Assembly (NCBI GenBank): GCA_019828595.1
Contig: JAHQRK010000032.1
Coordinates: 372,001-436,000, forward strand
From: Aphanomyces cochlioides
Taxonomy: Eukaryota > Oomycota > Saprolegniomycetes > Saprolegniales > Verrucalvaceae
Length of the DNA: 64,000 bases
Direction of reading: 5' to 3'
Of the stretch, positions 1 through 9,778 are shown piece after piece. A program made the translations under genes and the position numbers. The notes below the pieces were generated by a model, which searched no databases, had not been told where the DNA came from, and saw only the letters and a program-made list of their open reading frames with translations. Every line of letters begins with the position of its first letter. Position 1 is the stretch's first letter.

Positions 1-603
1 AATTGATTGCTGCATATCCCGTCGAGAAATTTCCGCTTCGAATTGCGCTCGTTGAATTTGGGCTGTCGAACTTGCTTGGAAAGCTGCCGCTGCAGCAGAC
101 AAATAATTTGGATCACTTTGATAATGGTGATGGACTTCTTGCCGCAGAGATTGGTTTGCTTCATGAACCATGCGTATCAAGGACGGACCACTCACGGTTT
201 GCTGGAAGAATGGGTTCATTGGGACCGTTGATTGTGGCTGTCCAATGGACATAGACCCAGCATAGCTTGTAGGATATGCCTTAAAAATTGGATTTCGACC
301 TAACCTGTGGTTGGAATCTTGAGATTAAAATTGCAATGTATTTTGCCTTGGTAAACTTTGTGGATCGCTGCGACTGATTGTCGGCGGACTTCCCATTACC
401 TTATCGTCTTGCATAGACGCCGCCAGACTGCTTCCCTCGTCAGGGAGGCGGGTGCCTGCTGGGTCTCCTGAGACATAAATGGAATGTTGTCGTGCTTCAG
501 GGTTGCTGAGGCCATCCATTTGCTGAACAAGTACGTTGTGGCGTACAACTAAGGGCGTGTTCGGACCAACTTTTGAAACAGCGATTTTTCCCATAGTAGC
601 CAA
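1..603 (-). pseudogene. Unrecognised ORF, broken, runs off left edge
   Basis: One minus-strand reading frame runs from an ATG at 603 to the window edge and is interrupted only by a TAA at 325-327. The part after the stop is protein-like: Ser/Gln/Pro-rich, then an Ala-run and a segment rich in Gln, Arg and Glu that could be helical. I do not recognise the family. The charged, low-complexity look and the position beside a Harbinger transposon would fit a gag-like or transposon-accessory protein, but this is a guess. The stop could be a nonsense mutation; I found no convincing intron that removes it. The 3' end is outside the window. Confidence 0.4.
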
Positions 604-630
604 TCAAATCCTTTTTCATGGTTAGTGGTG

Positions 631-677
631 AAAAACCGCTCCAGACGACCTTCTGGAGGTAGTTTGGAGCGGTTTTT
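631..677. repeat. Hairpin-forming inverted repeat (A5 stem / T5 tail)
   Basis: Arms 631-650 and 658-677 are reverse complements over 20 bp with two mismatches and a 7-nt loop. The stem starts with five A and ends with five T. It lies just before the Harbinger-like transposase and may be part of that transposon's end. Confidence 0.6.
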
Positions 678-699
678 GCATTTCACCATTGTTTATCCC

Positions 700-1858
700 A
701 TGGACTTTGTTCCTGTTGTCTGCTCAATTGTTGTTGCTGCTGCCACTGTGGCATTGTTGGATGGCCGTGCCTTTCCTGCTGAGGCCAAGAACGACTTCGT
801 TGGAGATGGCTCCTCCGTCTGGCCAGCCGTGAAAGCAAGTTCAGGCAAGAATGGTTGGTTTGTGCGATATTTGAGATGCTCAAGGGAAACATTCTATGTT
901 ATTGCAAAGCACCTTGAAATGTCCTGGACAACTCTACCCGCTGCATCCCTTTGCGCATTTTGACATCGTTGATCGCACTGCGATCACGATTTACTATCTC
1001 ACCCACTGTGGTGGTCTGGACTGTGCCGCGCTTGTCTTTGGTATAGGAAAAACCAAAGCGTATGAGCATGTAATGGAGGTACTTTCTCTTTCTACTATGC
1101 ATGCATATTAACGAGTTACGGAGGTACTTCTTCTCATTCAGCACACTCATCTTGCCCAAACAATCAAACTGCCACAATCAATTGAGTCTTGGTCGAGAGT
1201 AGCCGAGGATTTCGAGCTGATTGCCGGACTTCCTGCCGTATACAGGGCAATTGATGTTTGCTTGGTTATGATAAGGCGTTTCAAGGAACATGAGGGTTGG
1301 TATTGCAGGAAAGGTTTACCTGCATTTAATCTAATGGCGATGGGCGACGATAGGAAAAGGTTTATAGCATACTCACTACGGCCTGGCTCGCAGAATGATC
1401 GCATGCTATTTCGGAATTCTATCTTTGGTAAATCACGCATTATACCTCGTGGAGGTTTCATACTTGCCGATGCTGGTTTTACATTGCTACCTCACGTTTT
1501 GACCCCGTTTCCCATTGTGTCCAACATGGACAAGTCTCAAGCACGGTACAATTTGCTGCACTCAAGAACAAGAATAGTTGTGGAGCAAGCCTTTGGGCTA
1601 TGGAAGAATAAGTTTCGATTGCTCAAGGAACCTCTCGAATACAAATCTCCAAAAATAATGGCGCTTGTCATCGAGGCAACTATGGTCCTCCACAACTGGA
1701 TAATCGATACTGAACCAAGTGGCCATCAGCCGAAACAACTTGAATGGATGCATCTAGGCGGGGATGTCGTATTTCCAAATGAGCAATACATCGTCGACAG
1801 TAGTGTAGCGAGACGAACAAGAGAAAATGTCATGATATATCTTAATGAACACTGCTAA
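700..1858 (+). pseudogene. PIF/Harbinger transposase (element A), frameshifted
   Basis: DDE_Tnp_4/HARBI1-type transposase that would cut and paste the element in the nucleus. The N-terminal part opens at ATG 700 in one frame and continues in the next frame from about 930-960, so there is a 1-nt shift. A 63-nt GT-AG intron (1079-1141) restores one frame through to the stop at 1858. The catalytic triad is visible: Asp in AIDVC (about 1250), Asp in LADAG (about 1470) and Glu in VVEQAFG (about 1582), followed by the family's LHNW motif. The first motif is AIDVC instead of the usual ALDGTH, so this region has diverged. The Myb/SANT-like partner lies tail-to-tail on the other strand (1875-2573), the usual Harbinger arrangement. 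Element ends and target duplications were not identified. Confidence 0.75.
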
Positions 1859-1874
1859 TTGAGTTATTCAGACA

Positions 1875-2573
1875 TCAGATCGAGTTATTGCTGTTGCGTA
1901 AAAAGTTGAGCAATTTGTTTTGGATCGATTCACCCTGATCAACCGTAGCTTGAAGCTTATTGATGGCATCCAGCAATTTGGAATTTTCACGCTCTCTTGT
2001 TTCGCTGGGAATCCTGTGCATGTCTTTCATGCCTTCAGCCAAACTTTGTCCAATGTCTAGCTTCTTCACACGTTTGGCTCGTTGACGCTCGAGCTCAGCC
2101 GAAACTATTGCCTGACGCTTTGTCGACGCGTCGTTGGTTGGAGCCAGCTCTGAATAGCCATCGCTTCCATCGTCATCTAAGGCTGCGCCTTTTGCAGAAC
2201 CGTAGGCATAATCATTGTGTCCAAGTCCCCTTTTATCGGCAAACGCAGCAACAACTTATTCCAAATATGGAGGATAGAGCACTACGACGTCATTGCCAGT
2301 AGCTTTTTCAGCGAGACGAATAGACGAGTACTCAAGTTTAAGACTCGAGTATTTATTTTTCACCGCAGAAGCAGGAACGCTTGTACCATGAAGAGTGTTT
2401 ATCGCCAAAGCGACCTTTCCGAAACTTGCACCATAATCATCGCAGCGCTTGTCCAGCAAAGTTGCCACCATTTCTGTCGTCCATACAGTCTTGGGAGTCT
2501 TCTCAAAGACCTTCTTGGACTTTTTGTTGCTGAGGACATCATTTGCAACCTCGACAGGCTGTGGCGGCAACAC
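1875..2573 (-). pseudogene. Myb/SANT-like DNA-binding partner of Harbinger element A
   Basis: The upstream part (2573 to 2256) has a Myb/SANT-like trihelix: a Trp-containing start (KTVWTTEMVATLL), conserved Leu/Ala spacing and a final VKNKYSSLKLEY helix. The same frame continues after a single TAA at 2256-2258 into an acidic linker, a basic stretch (RQRAKRVKKLD) and a C-terminal helix ending at 1875. Harbinger elements need such a protein to bring the transposase to the DNA ends. No ATG is present before an in-frame stop at the 5' end, so the start has decayed or lies in a missing exon. It points toward the transposase gene with only 16 bp between the stop codons. Confidence 0.7.
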
Positions 2574-2595
2574 GTCCTAGTCGGCTAATCCGTCT

Positions 2596-2637
2596 TCCAT
2601 CAATACCAGTTCGCGTGTGTGAACCGGCATTGATGGA
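2596..2637. repeat. Imperfect inverted repeat
   Basis: About 19-bp arms (15 matches) around a short loop, just upstream of the Myb-like gene. It may be a subterminal hairpin of Harbinger element A. The stretch 2640-2782 shows nothing else. Confidence 0.4.
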
Positions 2638-2784
2638 GGAGACACTCTATAACCATTGGCTGATCTTTGAAGTTTTGAGCCAATTATACAAGGGATATGA
2701 GAACAAAAAATCGCTCGTCGTCAGCTACTTCTGCATGTCTCAAAAATCGATGACACAAAAATCGATCCGAATTCGCCCTAAGTA

Positions 2785-3230
2785 CCTCCGTTAGGAAATG
2801 TTTGCTACAACATCACTCATTTCTTAAAATGAATGTATGACAGTCCAAATTGCACCTCCTAAAACATCCGTAGGAGGTGCGTTCTTTTTGGCTGTCGCGT
2901 CTGTCTAAACTTCCTGGGGGCGACTTTTTCGATTCGGGGGCGTCCAAATTCCGGACCTAAAAATAGGGTTTGTTTAGAGTTATTTATAGGCGTAAAGAGC
3001 GTGCCTTGAATTTGAATAATTCAGGAGTAATCCATGAAGAGAGCCAAGAACGTTGATCAATCTGCTCTGTACAATTGATAGAATTCATACTTTGTTCTTA
3101 AATAGAATATGTATTATCAGAGGTTTACGTGTAATGGAGTGGTAAAGTAATACTAATTAGTACCACACGATTACTGTATAATTTTATAATTACTTTACCA
3201 AAATGTGTTTGTAGCAAACATTTCCGAACG
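2785..3230. mobile_element. Mariner-type MITE, left part (split by copia element 1)
   Basis: The left end (2785-2806) reads CCTCCGTTAGGAAATGTTTG and onward. Its inverse is at 3205-3230 and is completed across the copia insertion at 9693-9696. Outside both ends is a TA dinucleotide (2783-2784 and 9697-9698), as expected for a Tc1/mariner target duplication. The TIRs match over about 26 bp with one mismatch. The interior has no ORF but contains a 9-bp hairpin (2852-2860 with 2872-2880), so this is a non-autonomous element of about 450 bp. The TIR start resembles mariner/Stowaway ends. Confidence 0.75.
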
Positions 3231-3416
3231 TTTTCGATGTGAATTGGAAAGTCTATTAAGTGTTAAACATAAAGCTAAAGAAAAGCTATGCCCAGTGTCT
3301 TTGTGTATCTTGAATAAACCCACATATGCAATAGATGGTGTGATGGAAATGGCAGTTTAGTCGACAATGGGAACAATGACCTTACGAGAGTCAGGTTATT
3401 TCCCTTGGTCTCAACA
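3231..3416 (-). repeat. 3' LTR of copia element 1
   Basis: 186 bp, about 3 differences from 9502-9687. In element orientation it starts TGTTGAG. The core 3238-3416 (TG...CA limits on the plus strand) has one difference; the outer 7 bp are assigned because the GAACG duplication then abuts both LTRs. A purine run (GAGGGAA, 3417-3423 on the minus strand) directly before it is the polypurine tract. Confidence 0.85.
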
Positions 3417-3430
3417 TTCCCTCGTAAACG

Positions 3431-4005
3431 TTATTTTCGAACATGAAGATTGGATATGCATTTTAGGAGGTTGTTCTTGTGGGCTTCAAACTTGGGTTTT
3501 GGAAGGGCTTTGGTAAGGATGTCGGCCAACATTAAGTTTGCTTCACAGTATTTAATGTCAATTGTTTTTGACTTGACCAGATCTCGAATGAAATGGTGTC
3601 GAATGTCAATATGTTTGCTTCGTTGATGCAAAGTCGGGTTTTCGGCCATCTTGATCGTGCTTTGGTTATCTTCATATACGTTGATCGGTAGTTTGATATT
3701 AAGATTGAGTTCCAAAAGCAATGATTTGATCCAAAGTGCTTCATGTAAACCGTAAGACATGGATATGTATTCGGCTTCGGATGTAGATAAAGCGACGATG
3801 TTTTGTAGCTTCGATTTCCAGCTGATAAGACATCCATTTAGATAGAGAAGATATCCAGAGGTTGATCGTCTTGTGTCTTTATCATTAGCGTAGTCTGCGT
3901 CGACATAGAGTTCGAGGTTAAATTGGCTTGATGGATTTGGTTTGTACATAATTCCATCCTCTTGAGTTCCCTTGAGGTAGCGCAGTACTCTTTTGGCGAT
4001 GTCAT
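3431..4005 (-). pseudogene. Copia 1 RNase H domain
   Basis: C-terminal RNase H of the polyprotein, which degrades RNA in RNA-DNA hybrids. YVDADYAND (catalytic Asp), STSEAEY (Glu) and YEDNQSTIKMA (Asp) are all present, followed by the conserved RSKHIDIRHHF motif and LADILTKALPK. The frame starts at 4005 with an RVLRYLKGT motif that normally follows directly on the RT. Here it is separated from the RT by an AT-rich insert. It ends with a stop at 3431, only 15 bp from the 3' LTR. Confidence 0.85.
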
Positions 4006-4255
4006 ATTAAAATTTTGATCTTATAAAAAAATATTTTTATTTCTTTATAATTATTTGTTATTATATATATATATTACATAAATTATTATAAATTTAAATT
4101 AATTAAAATAAAATTAAAGATAAATTAATGTAAAAAATACTATATTAGTATTAAATAAAAATATTTAATAATTTTATCTAAAAATTTTGGATTCATTTTA
4201 TAAAATTCTTTTAAAATTTTATTTATAAAATTTAAATAACCTTTATGTATATATA
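4006..4255. other. AT-rich insertion inside copia 1 pol
   Basis: About 250 bp of extremely AT-rich sequence separates LLSRHLSKP of the RT end from DIAKRVLRYLKGT of the RNase H start, which are adjacent in copia proteins. Base composition is unlike anything around it. There is no convincing ORF or repeat. A fragment of organellar (mitochondrial) DNA is possible; low-complexity expansion is the alternative. Confidence 0.6.
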
Positions 4256-4263
4256 TAGGCTTG

Positions 4264-5556
4264 CTAAGATGTCTTGATAGCAATGTTACTGTAAAAGCAA
4301 TATCTGGACGAGTGGTTGAAGTCAAGTAGAGCAGTTCGCCCAACAGTGCCGTAAGGCAGAGTAGCTGGTGTAGAAGATGAGCGATGCGTGAAGCTGGGGT
4401 CTTGAGGCGTAGATATTGGATTACAATCCGAAAGTCCGTGTCGTTCAAGTATATCGATGATGTACTTGCGTTGATGGAGGATAATTGTGGAGGAATCAGG
4501 ACGTTGAATTTCGATTCCAACGCAAAATTGTAGTTGTCCGAGGTCTTTCATCTTGAAACGTGTCGAAAGGTCACTTTTGATATGTGAAAGTAACTCTTGA
4601 TGTTTACAAAGGATGATGAAGTCGTCTACATATACGCCCACCAAAGCTAAACCTTGTGGACTATGTAGAGCATAGATGCAGGGGTCGCAGAGCAATGGTA
4701 CAAATGCTTGCTCACGAAACAAAGTGTCAAGAGCAATGTTCCACTCACGAGAGGATTGCTTGAGGCCATAAAGGCTTCTGTTGAGGCGACAGACTAAGTG
4801 CTCGTTGCCAGGTTCGATGAATCCAGGCGGTTGGCGCATGTACAGTGTTTCGGTGAGGTTGCCATTGAGAAATGCAGTTTGTAGAATAGCGGCGAGGGCT
4901 AAGAAAAGTTGGATGCTTGTAGATCGAATTACAGGAGCAAAGACTTCAGTGTAGTCAGTGCCTGCAATCTGAGTGAATCCTTGAGCTACGAGTCGTGCTT
5001 TGTAGCGTGATAGCGAGCCATCAGCTGCAAATTTCTTGGTGAATAGCCATCGACAACCGATAGGTTTACGGTCGGGTGGTATCTCGCATAGAGTCCAAGT
5101 GTTGTGTTCCTTGAGAGACTCATATTCCGCTTCAGTTGCTTCAATCCATGCGTCACGTTCGTCAGAGGTGTATGCTTGGCGAATAGTTGTGGGTAATCCA
5201 GCACTGGAGAGTGCAAACGCCATTAGAAAGCGCTGACGCTTGGCATAAAGAGGATCGTCGTCGTCATCAGAGATGTCAATAGAACGATGTCCGCGTCGAG
5301 ACAGATCGTTGGAACGCGGTGAAACAGGTGGAAACTGAAAGTTGGGAATCGGTTCATCCTGGTGTTGATCGATCGGTGATAATACCGAAGTGGTTGGCTC
5401 ATCATACACTGGAATGTATTCGTGATGATGGAGATTTGACGTGTCCATGGTGGGAGTTGCCGGTGGATTGTCTTGGGCATCCTCCGTCGGTACTCGTTCA
5501 TCATGCCGTGTTGACGATGAAGGTGAAGGTTGAGGTGAATTCGGGAGTGGAGGCAA
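4264..5556 (-). pseudogene. Copia 1 reverse transcriptase (catalytic Asp of motif A deleted)
   Basis: RVT_2-type reverse transcriptase. Visible motifs are CRWLFTKKFAADG, KARLVAQGFTQ, the SLYGLKQSSREW motif and the YVDDFIIL active-site box. In motif A the text jumps from ALAAIL directly to QTAFLNG. The usual segment of about ten residues with the first catalytic Asp (MDV before TAFLNG) is missing in frame, so the enzyme should be inactive. Near 4350 the reading frame shifts, and the conserved GELLYLTSTTRPDIAF continues in another frame (4520-4256). The N-terminal 100 residues are the Pro/Ser/Asp-rich linker after integrase. Confidence 0.85.
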
Positions 5557-6652
5557 TTGTCCAGGATCGTCGATAACAGGGGTTCTGGTACTGATGTAGT
5601 TGTGGTACCTGGACGAGGAGTCTCAGTGTCTTCCACAGGGGTACCAAAGCGTGTTGGAGGTCGACGTACACGTGTTGAACGTCGCAATGAAGGTGCTGGC
5701 ACCGATGATTCAGGCTCTTGAGGTGCCGGTGTACTGTCCTCTGATTCAGGTGCAGCAGTGGCATCAGCAGAATCCTCAGTCAACTCAGAGACATTTGAGA
5801 GGGGTTTGTCAATGAAGAAGCAACTCGATTCATTGAAGATAACATTACGACTGATGATGATTTTCTCAGGGTTTGCACAGTAGAGGCGGTAGCCCTTGAC
5901 ATCAGGTTCATGTCCAATGTACATCGTGCGTAGTGATTTCGATGCGAACTTGGAGCGGTCATGTTGCTCAACATGTGTGAATTCTTCGCAACCAAATATG
6001 CGTAATGTCGAAAGGTCAGGACGGGTTTTGTATAAGCGTTCATAGGGTGTACCATTGGGAGTTGACGCAGAGTAAGAACGATTGCGTAGGTACATCGCAT
6101 GGAGAACAGCTTCCGACCAAAAACGTAGGGGTGCATTTGCAAAGTGAAGCATGGAACGTGCACATTCAAGAGAGTACGATTCATACGTTCGCTCACTCCA
6201 TTTTGTTGTGGCGTGTGTGGTACAGTACGCTCATGTCGTATGCCATGCTCGTCGAGATAGCTTGTAAAGTCAGTAGACATGTACTCGCCACCATTGTCAG
6301 AGCGAAGACAACGTATCTGCATGTTGAATTGTGTGGTGCAGTAAGTCATGAACTTCTTGAAGAACTTGAGCGCGTCCGACTTGTGGAGCAGGAGAAACAC
6401 AAACCCGAATCTCGAGTAGTCATCGGTGAATGTTATGAAGTACTTAGCTTGACTGCAAAGTGCCGGGTGCGGCATGGGACCACAAATGTCGGAGTGAACC
6501 AGCTCAAATGGTGTAGTAGTTACAGTCAACGAGCGTTGAGGAAAGGGGAGTTTGGATTGCTTTCCAGCAAGGCAGCTCGGACAAAAGTCGTGTTTGCATT
6601 GTTCAATGTCAATACCATGACCGTTTCGACAAGATATCACACTATGGATCAC
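5223..6652 (-). pseudogene. Copia 1 integrase (frameshifted)
   Basis: Retroviral-type integrase that joins the cDNA to the target. The zinc-binding Cys pair (CKHDFCPSCLAGK) is followed by HSDICGPM (first Asp), LRSDNGGEYMS (second Asp) and PQQNGVSERMNRT (Glu), so the DDE triad is intact. At about 6150-6165 the frame shifts by one. The GKG-like C-terminal region (YERLYKTRPDLSTLRIFGC, then GYRLY) continues in the second frame to about 5500, where a further shift leads into the RT. The first zinc-binding His part lies beyond the interruption at 6655-7570. Confidence 0.85.
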
Positions 6653-6654
6653 AC

Positions 6655-7570
6655 CAGTTTCTACTGGTTATAATTAAGAAAATTCCCAAAGTCTCGAGTC
6701 CCTCTTGAGATGGAAAGAAGTTATTTGAATATCGTTCTGTAGGATTTCTAATGAGCTGCATCACATAGAGAGTACATGATGCACACATGGGGATCGTTTT
6801 TGTCAAGAATTTGCGGCTATGAAGTCGTGTGGTCACTATTTTTTAGAGAATAGAATGAATTATCTTAGCCGATTTTCTGCTCCAACGTCCTTCACAAACA
6901 TCAGTGCTGTGATAAATTACTATGCCAGAATAAGAAAGGTTAGCACACAACAACAATTTCGTGCGCGTATGACGAGTATTTGCTTTAAACAAGCGCTAGC
7001 AAAGCTGACTACGAATCTTGCGCCTAATACAGCTCTCTCTAAACTAATGAACAACCCCGTATTTCAACACGGAAAGGAACATGCTGTCTGAACTAAATGA
7101 TTAAAGCAATCGCTGTGTTAAAATATCAGGAACTCTATGGTTGAGACGCCCGCATTTCTGTGGTAGAAGCGGAAACGATAAAAAGCAGCACCGCGCGAAG
7201 CGCGGCGCTCCTGAGCTGAGAAAACAAGGCATACATCATAGGCGCATTTGACTAATGCACTACCGTTGTTTAGGATCTCACTGGCGTGGCATGGACTTAG
7301 AACAGTCTTTTATGATATTTGTACTAGTATGTGGTGTGACAAGTGTGATTTCCATACAAAATGACTCGCAGGAGAAATCACACCGTGGATCACACTTGAG
7401 TGTGATAAAGACCCCATCAAATACCTCAATGATGCAGACTTTTTAGCTAGTTTCGACCAATCAAATACAATTTTTCACAACTAATTTATGTTTGATTGGT
7501 CAGATTTAAAAAAATACATCCTTGGTGTGATTTTGTCGATAACATTCGTGTACTTCTTTGTTTTCTCGGT
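6655..7570. other. Interruption of copia 1 pol, unknown insert
   Basis: Between the GAG-pre-integrase motif (LWHARLGQISV, ending about 7575) and the integrase zinc finger (start about 6652) there are 0.8-0.9 kb of non-copia sequence; these parts are adjacent in intact elements. Near-identical 20-bp stretches (ATCACACTATGGATCACAC at 6635 and its like at 7378) mark the two sides. Inside are a perfect GC-rich hairpin with a GAA loop (7191-7205), an 11-bp hairpin (7455-7465 with 7491-7501) and no recognisable gene. Confidence 0.55.
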
Positions 7571-7876
7571 GTATTTCACGCTGATCTGCCCAAGGCGTGC
7601 ATGCCAAAGGTCTGCGGGAGTATTTGTCAGCAGTGAGAACGCGGGCGATGTCGACGTCGTCTCGGCATTGGATGCCAATACTTCGGACGGTTTGACTCGT
7701 GTAGCGATATCGAGGAAGTACAAGTTCGCGCGTTCGATTGTTTGCGCGTAGACTTTGTTGTCACGTGTGATGGTGCAGCCATGTTTCGAAAACTTGGTGC
7801 AGAATCCATATCGGATGACTCGTGAAAGGGAGAACAGATTGAATTGTATTGAAGAAATATACATCACATCAGTCAT
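7571..7876 (-). pseudogene. Copia 1 GAG-pre-integrase segment
   Basis: Minus-strand frame with YISSIQFNLFSLSRVIRYG followed further on by LWHARLGQIS, the typical pre-integrase segment with its LWH.RLGH-like zinc-ligand motif (here LGQ instead of LGH, so one zinc-binding His is lost). It links protease to integrase. The frame then runs into the foreign insert and stops at 7481. Confidence 0.75.
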
Positions 7877-7894
7877 TCGAATTGGGACAATGCC

Positions 7895-8460
7895 TTATGG
7901 AGTATTCATCTCCAGCTCAATCGTTCCTCGGCCTTCGATGTTCATGTCATCGCCATTGGCAACACGAACTTTGCCAGTGAATGGCTCGAGAGTCGTAAAC
8001 CATGATATGTCCTTGCAGTAGTGATCCGTCGCACCAGAGTCAAGGATCCATTCGTTGGAAGAATCAAGGTTATCATTTACTTGCAATAGTGTATGACAAG
8101 CAGCCATCATGCTCACAGGGGAGCTCGATCGACCATACGAACGCTTAGTGGATCGTTGGTTCTGACGCGTGTTTGCAAGTGTGTTGTCGTCTGTGTCCTG
8201 GAATCTTGCTCGACGGGACGTTGAGTTAGACGACTCGCTCTGTCGACGCTCATCTGCAGTCTTCTTACGGCATTCATCCTCGGAGTGATTGCGCTTGTTG
8301 CAGTAGGCACAAGTCACTGAAGATGGTTTCGATTGCTGCTGCTTGTGGTGTGGTCGACCGTTGTGCTCGGGACCATGACGCGACGTGTTCAGAGCAGCAT
8401 CGTGAGGCGTAGATGATGTATGTTCGGCGCTTGGCAGTTGCTGGGCGACGGACTCACAGA
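7895..8460 (-). pseudogene. Copia 1 zinc knuckle and aspartic protease
   Basis: CCHC zinc knuckle CAYCNKRNHSEDEC (about 8310-8270; C-X2-C-X4-H-X4-C) that binds the element's RNA, then a Ser/Arg-rich linker and the protease motif WILDSGATDH with catalytic Asp in DSG (about 8040-8010), then IEGRGTIEL. The open frame can be followed upstream to about 8460 through a His/Gln-rich stretch. Gag lies further upstream in a different frame, so the polyprotein is broken here. Confidence 0.85.
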
Positions 8461-8592
8461 CTCACGAGCTTGTGCACAAGCAAGAAGACTTGCGCACGAG
8501 TTGGTAAGAGAAAAACTGAGGTAGATTAGACAATTTGTGCCTATTCTACTGAGGACATCCAGACCAACATGTGGAAAAGGGATGAGAAGAAC

Positions 8593-8946
8593 CTAAAGAA
8601 TGCATATGGGGGTCGAGAATGCATATGAATACCAGAGACTCGACGACTGACGCACAACAGTAGACTTGTTGCGGATTTCTTGTTGAATTAGAGCAGTAAA
8701 GAGCTTCTGCAGTGTTCCATCGTCGATGACGACACCGTTTTGGAACGTGTTTGAGTAGAAGTTGACGAAAGTGTCAAAACGTGCATCTAAGCTGTTGAAG
8801 AAGACGTGGACGCTGAACTTGGGTTCGATGTTCATGCCGGCAGATTGGACATCCTCGATACATGTCTTGAATCGATCGATGAAATTGATTCGTTGATTTT
8901 GTAGAGGTGATAGTGGATTGGTTGAAATTGAATTTGTGTGATTCAA
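8593..8946 (-). pseudogene. Copia 1 gag fragment
   Basis: Frame with a UBN2-like gag flavour (IDRFKTCIEDVQSAGMNIE, then FFNSLDARFDTFVNFY and LQKLFTALIQQE), which forms the virus-like particle. It is out of frame with the zinc-knuckle segment. A further minus-strand open stretch (8996-9310) nearer the 5' LTR may be the gag N-terminus or unrelated sequence; I could not align it to a known gag. The untranslated leader 9311-9490 is G-rich with short AAAGGGT repeats. Confidence 0.5.
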
Positions 8947-9490
8947 TTAACCAAAAAACATATTGTCCGATTCAGTGAAATGTGGACTTGGCAGGTCATT
9001 GGCCAAATCGCATGGCAATCGACAGCTCAGTCCTATTTGGAATCGAAAGAATAATATTGACTTTCGCAGTGTTATCAAGGTGTAGATCTTGTGCAGGAAA
9101 GTTTGTCGAAATTGAGCAGAACTTTTGCTTGATTCGTGAGACTCTCAGTTGTACGACGACGAAAGCTTGCTTGAGCTTGCCGGTTGAGGTGTCTTCCTTG
9201 ATATTGTTGGTGACGCTAGTAAATTGTCCAAACTCAACTGGGAGTTTATAGACAACTGCAGATGCAGAACTTACAGTCTTTCCCGCGAACGGTACTGTCC
9301 CAATACTCACAGAAGGAATATCAGGTGAAACTGTAAATATGTTCGCCTCTAGGCGGTCTTCTGGGTGGTCTTCGGTCTTCCTTGGGTTGGCGCAGCGGCC
9401 AGGAGAGAGCCAAAAACTCGGGCGGGTGAAAGGGTAAAAGGGTAAAAGCGGCGGACAGGCGACGACTTGGACGACTTCGGCGCGCGGTTG

Positions 9491-9501
9491 GGCTCGTAAC
9501 C
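9491..9501 (-). other. Candidate primer binding site, copia 1
   Basis: Directly inside the 5' LTR the minus strand reads GGTTACGAGCC. This is where a tRNA should prime reverse transcription. It differs from the usual TGG start but resembles the corresponding site in copia 2. Confidence 0.45.
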
Positions 9502-9687
9502 TCTCCGATGTGAATTGGAAAGTCTATTAAGTGTTAAACATAAAGCTAAAGAAAAGCTATGCCTAGTGTCTTTGTGTATCTTGAATAAACCCACATATGC
9601 AATAGATGGTGTGATGGAAATGGCAGTTTAGTCGACAATGGGAACAATGACCTTACGAGAGTCAGGTTATTTCCCTTGGTCTCAACA
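9502..9687 (-). repeat. 5' LTR of copia element 1
   Basis: 186-bp copy of the 3' LTR with about 3 substitutions (one in the 179-bp core). It would carry the promoter for minus-strand transcription of the element. The GAACG target duplication follows at 9688-9692. Confidence 0.85.
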
Positions 9688-9753
9688 GAACGGAGGTAGC
9701 ACTTCCTTTGATATAAATTACGTTTATCCCAGGATAACGTTCGCACATGCCTT

Positions 9754-9778
9754 CGGTCCATTATAATATAATGGACCG
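9754..9778. repeat. Perfect 25-bp palindrome
   Basis: 12-bp arms (9754-9765 and 9767-9778) around one base. It lies just right of the MITE end. Otherwise 9699-10554 contains no gene or repeat that I can identify. Confidence 0.6.

Larger units (their letters stand above)
3231..9687 (-). mobile_element. Ty1/copia LTR retrotransposon 1 (defective)
   Basis: Complete but defective copia element read on the minus strand. Near-identical LTRs lie at 9502-9687 (5') and 3231-3416 (3'), and the flanking 5-bp repeat GAACG (3226-3230 and 9688-9692) fits its target duplication. The order gag, zinc knuckle, protease, integrase, reverse transcriptase, RNase H is that of Ty1/copia. Coding parts are scattered over several frames, with a 0.8-kb interruption before the integrase core, an AT-rich 0.25-kb insert before RNase H and a small in-frame deletion in the RT. 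It sits inside a mariner-type MITE. Confidence 0.9.

Noticed and set aside
631..677. Hairpin plus T-run as a bacterial-type transcription terminator
   Set aside because: The window is eukaryotic with spliced genes; the same structure recurs in transposon ends.
7330..7412. Relationship of the copia 1 insert to the 936-bp satellite (shared TGTGAT/ATCACA words and TACAAAATGA)
   Set aside because: The matches are short and in different order; below what can be claimed by eye.
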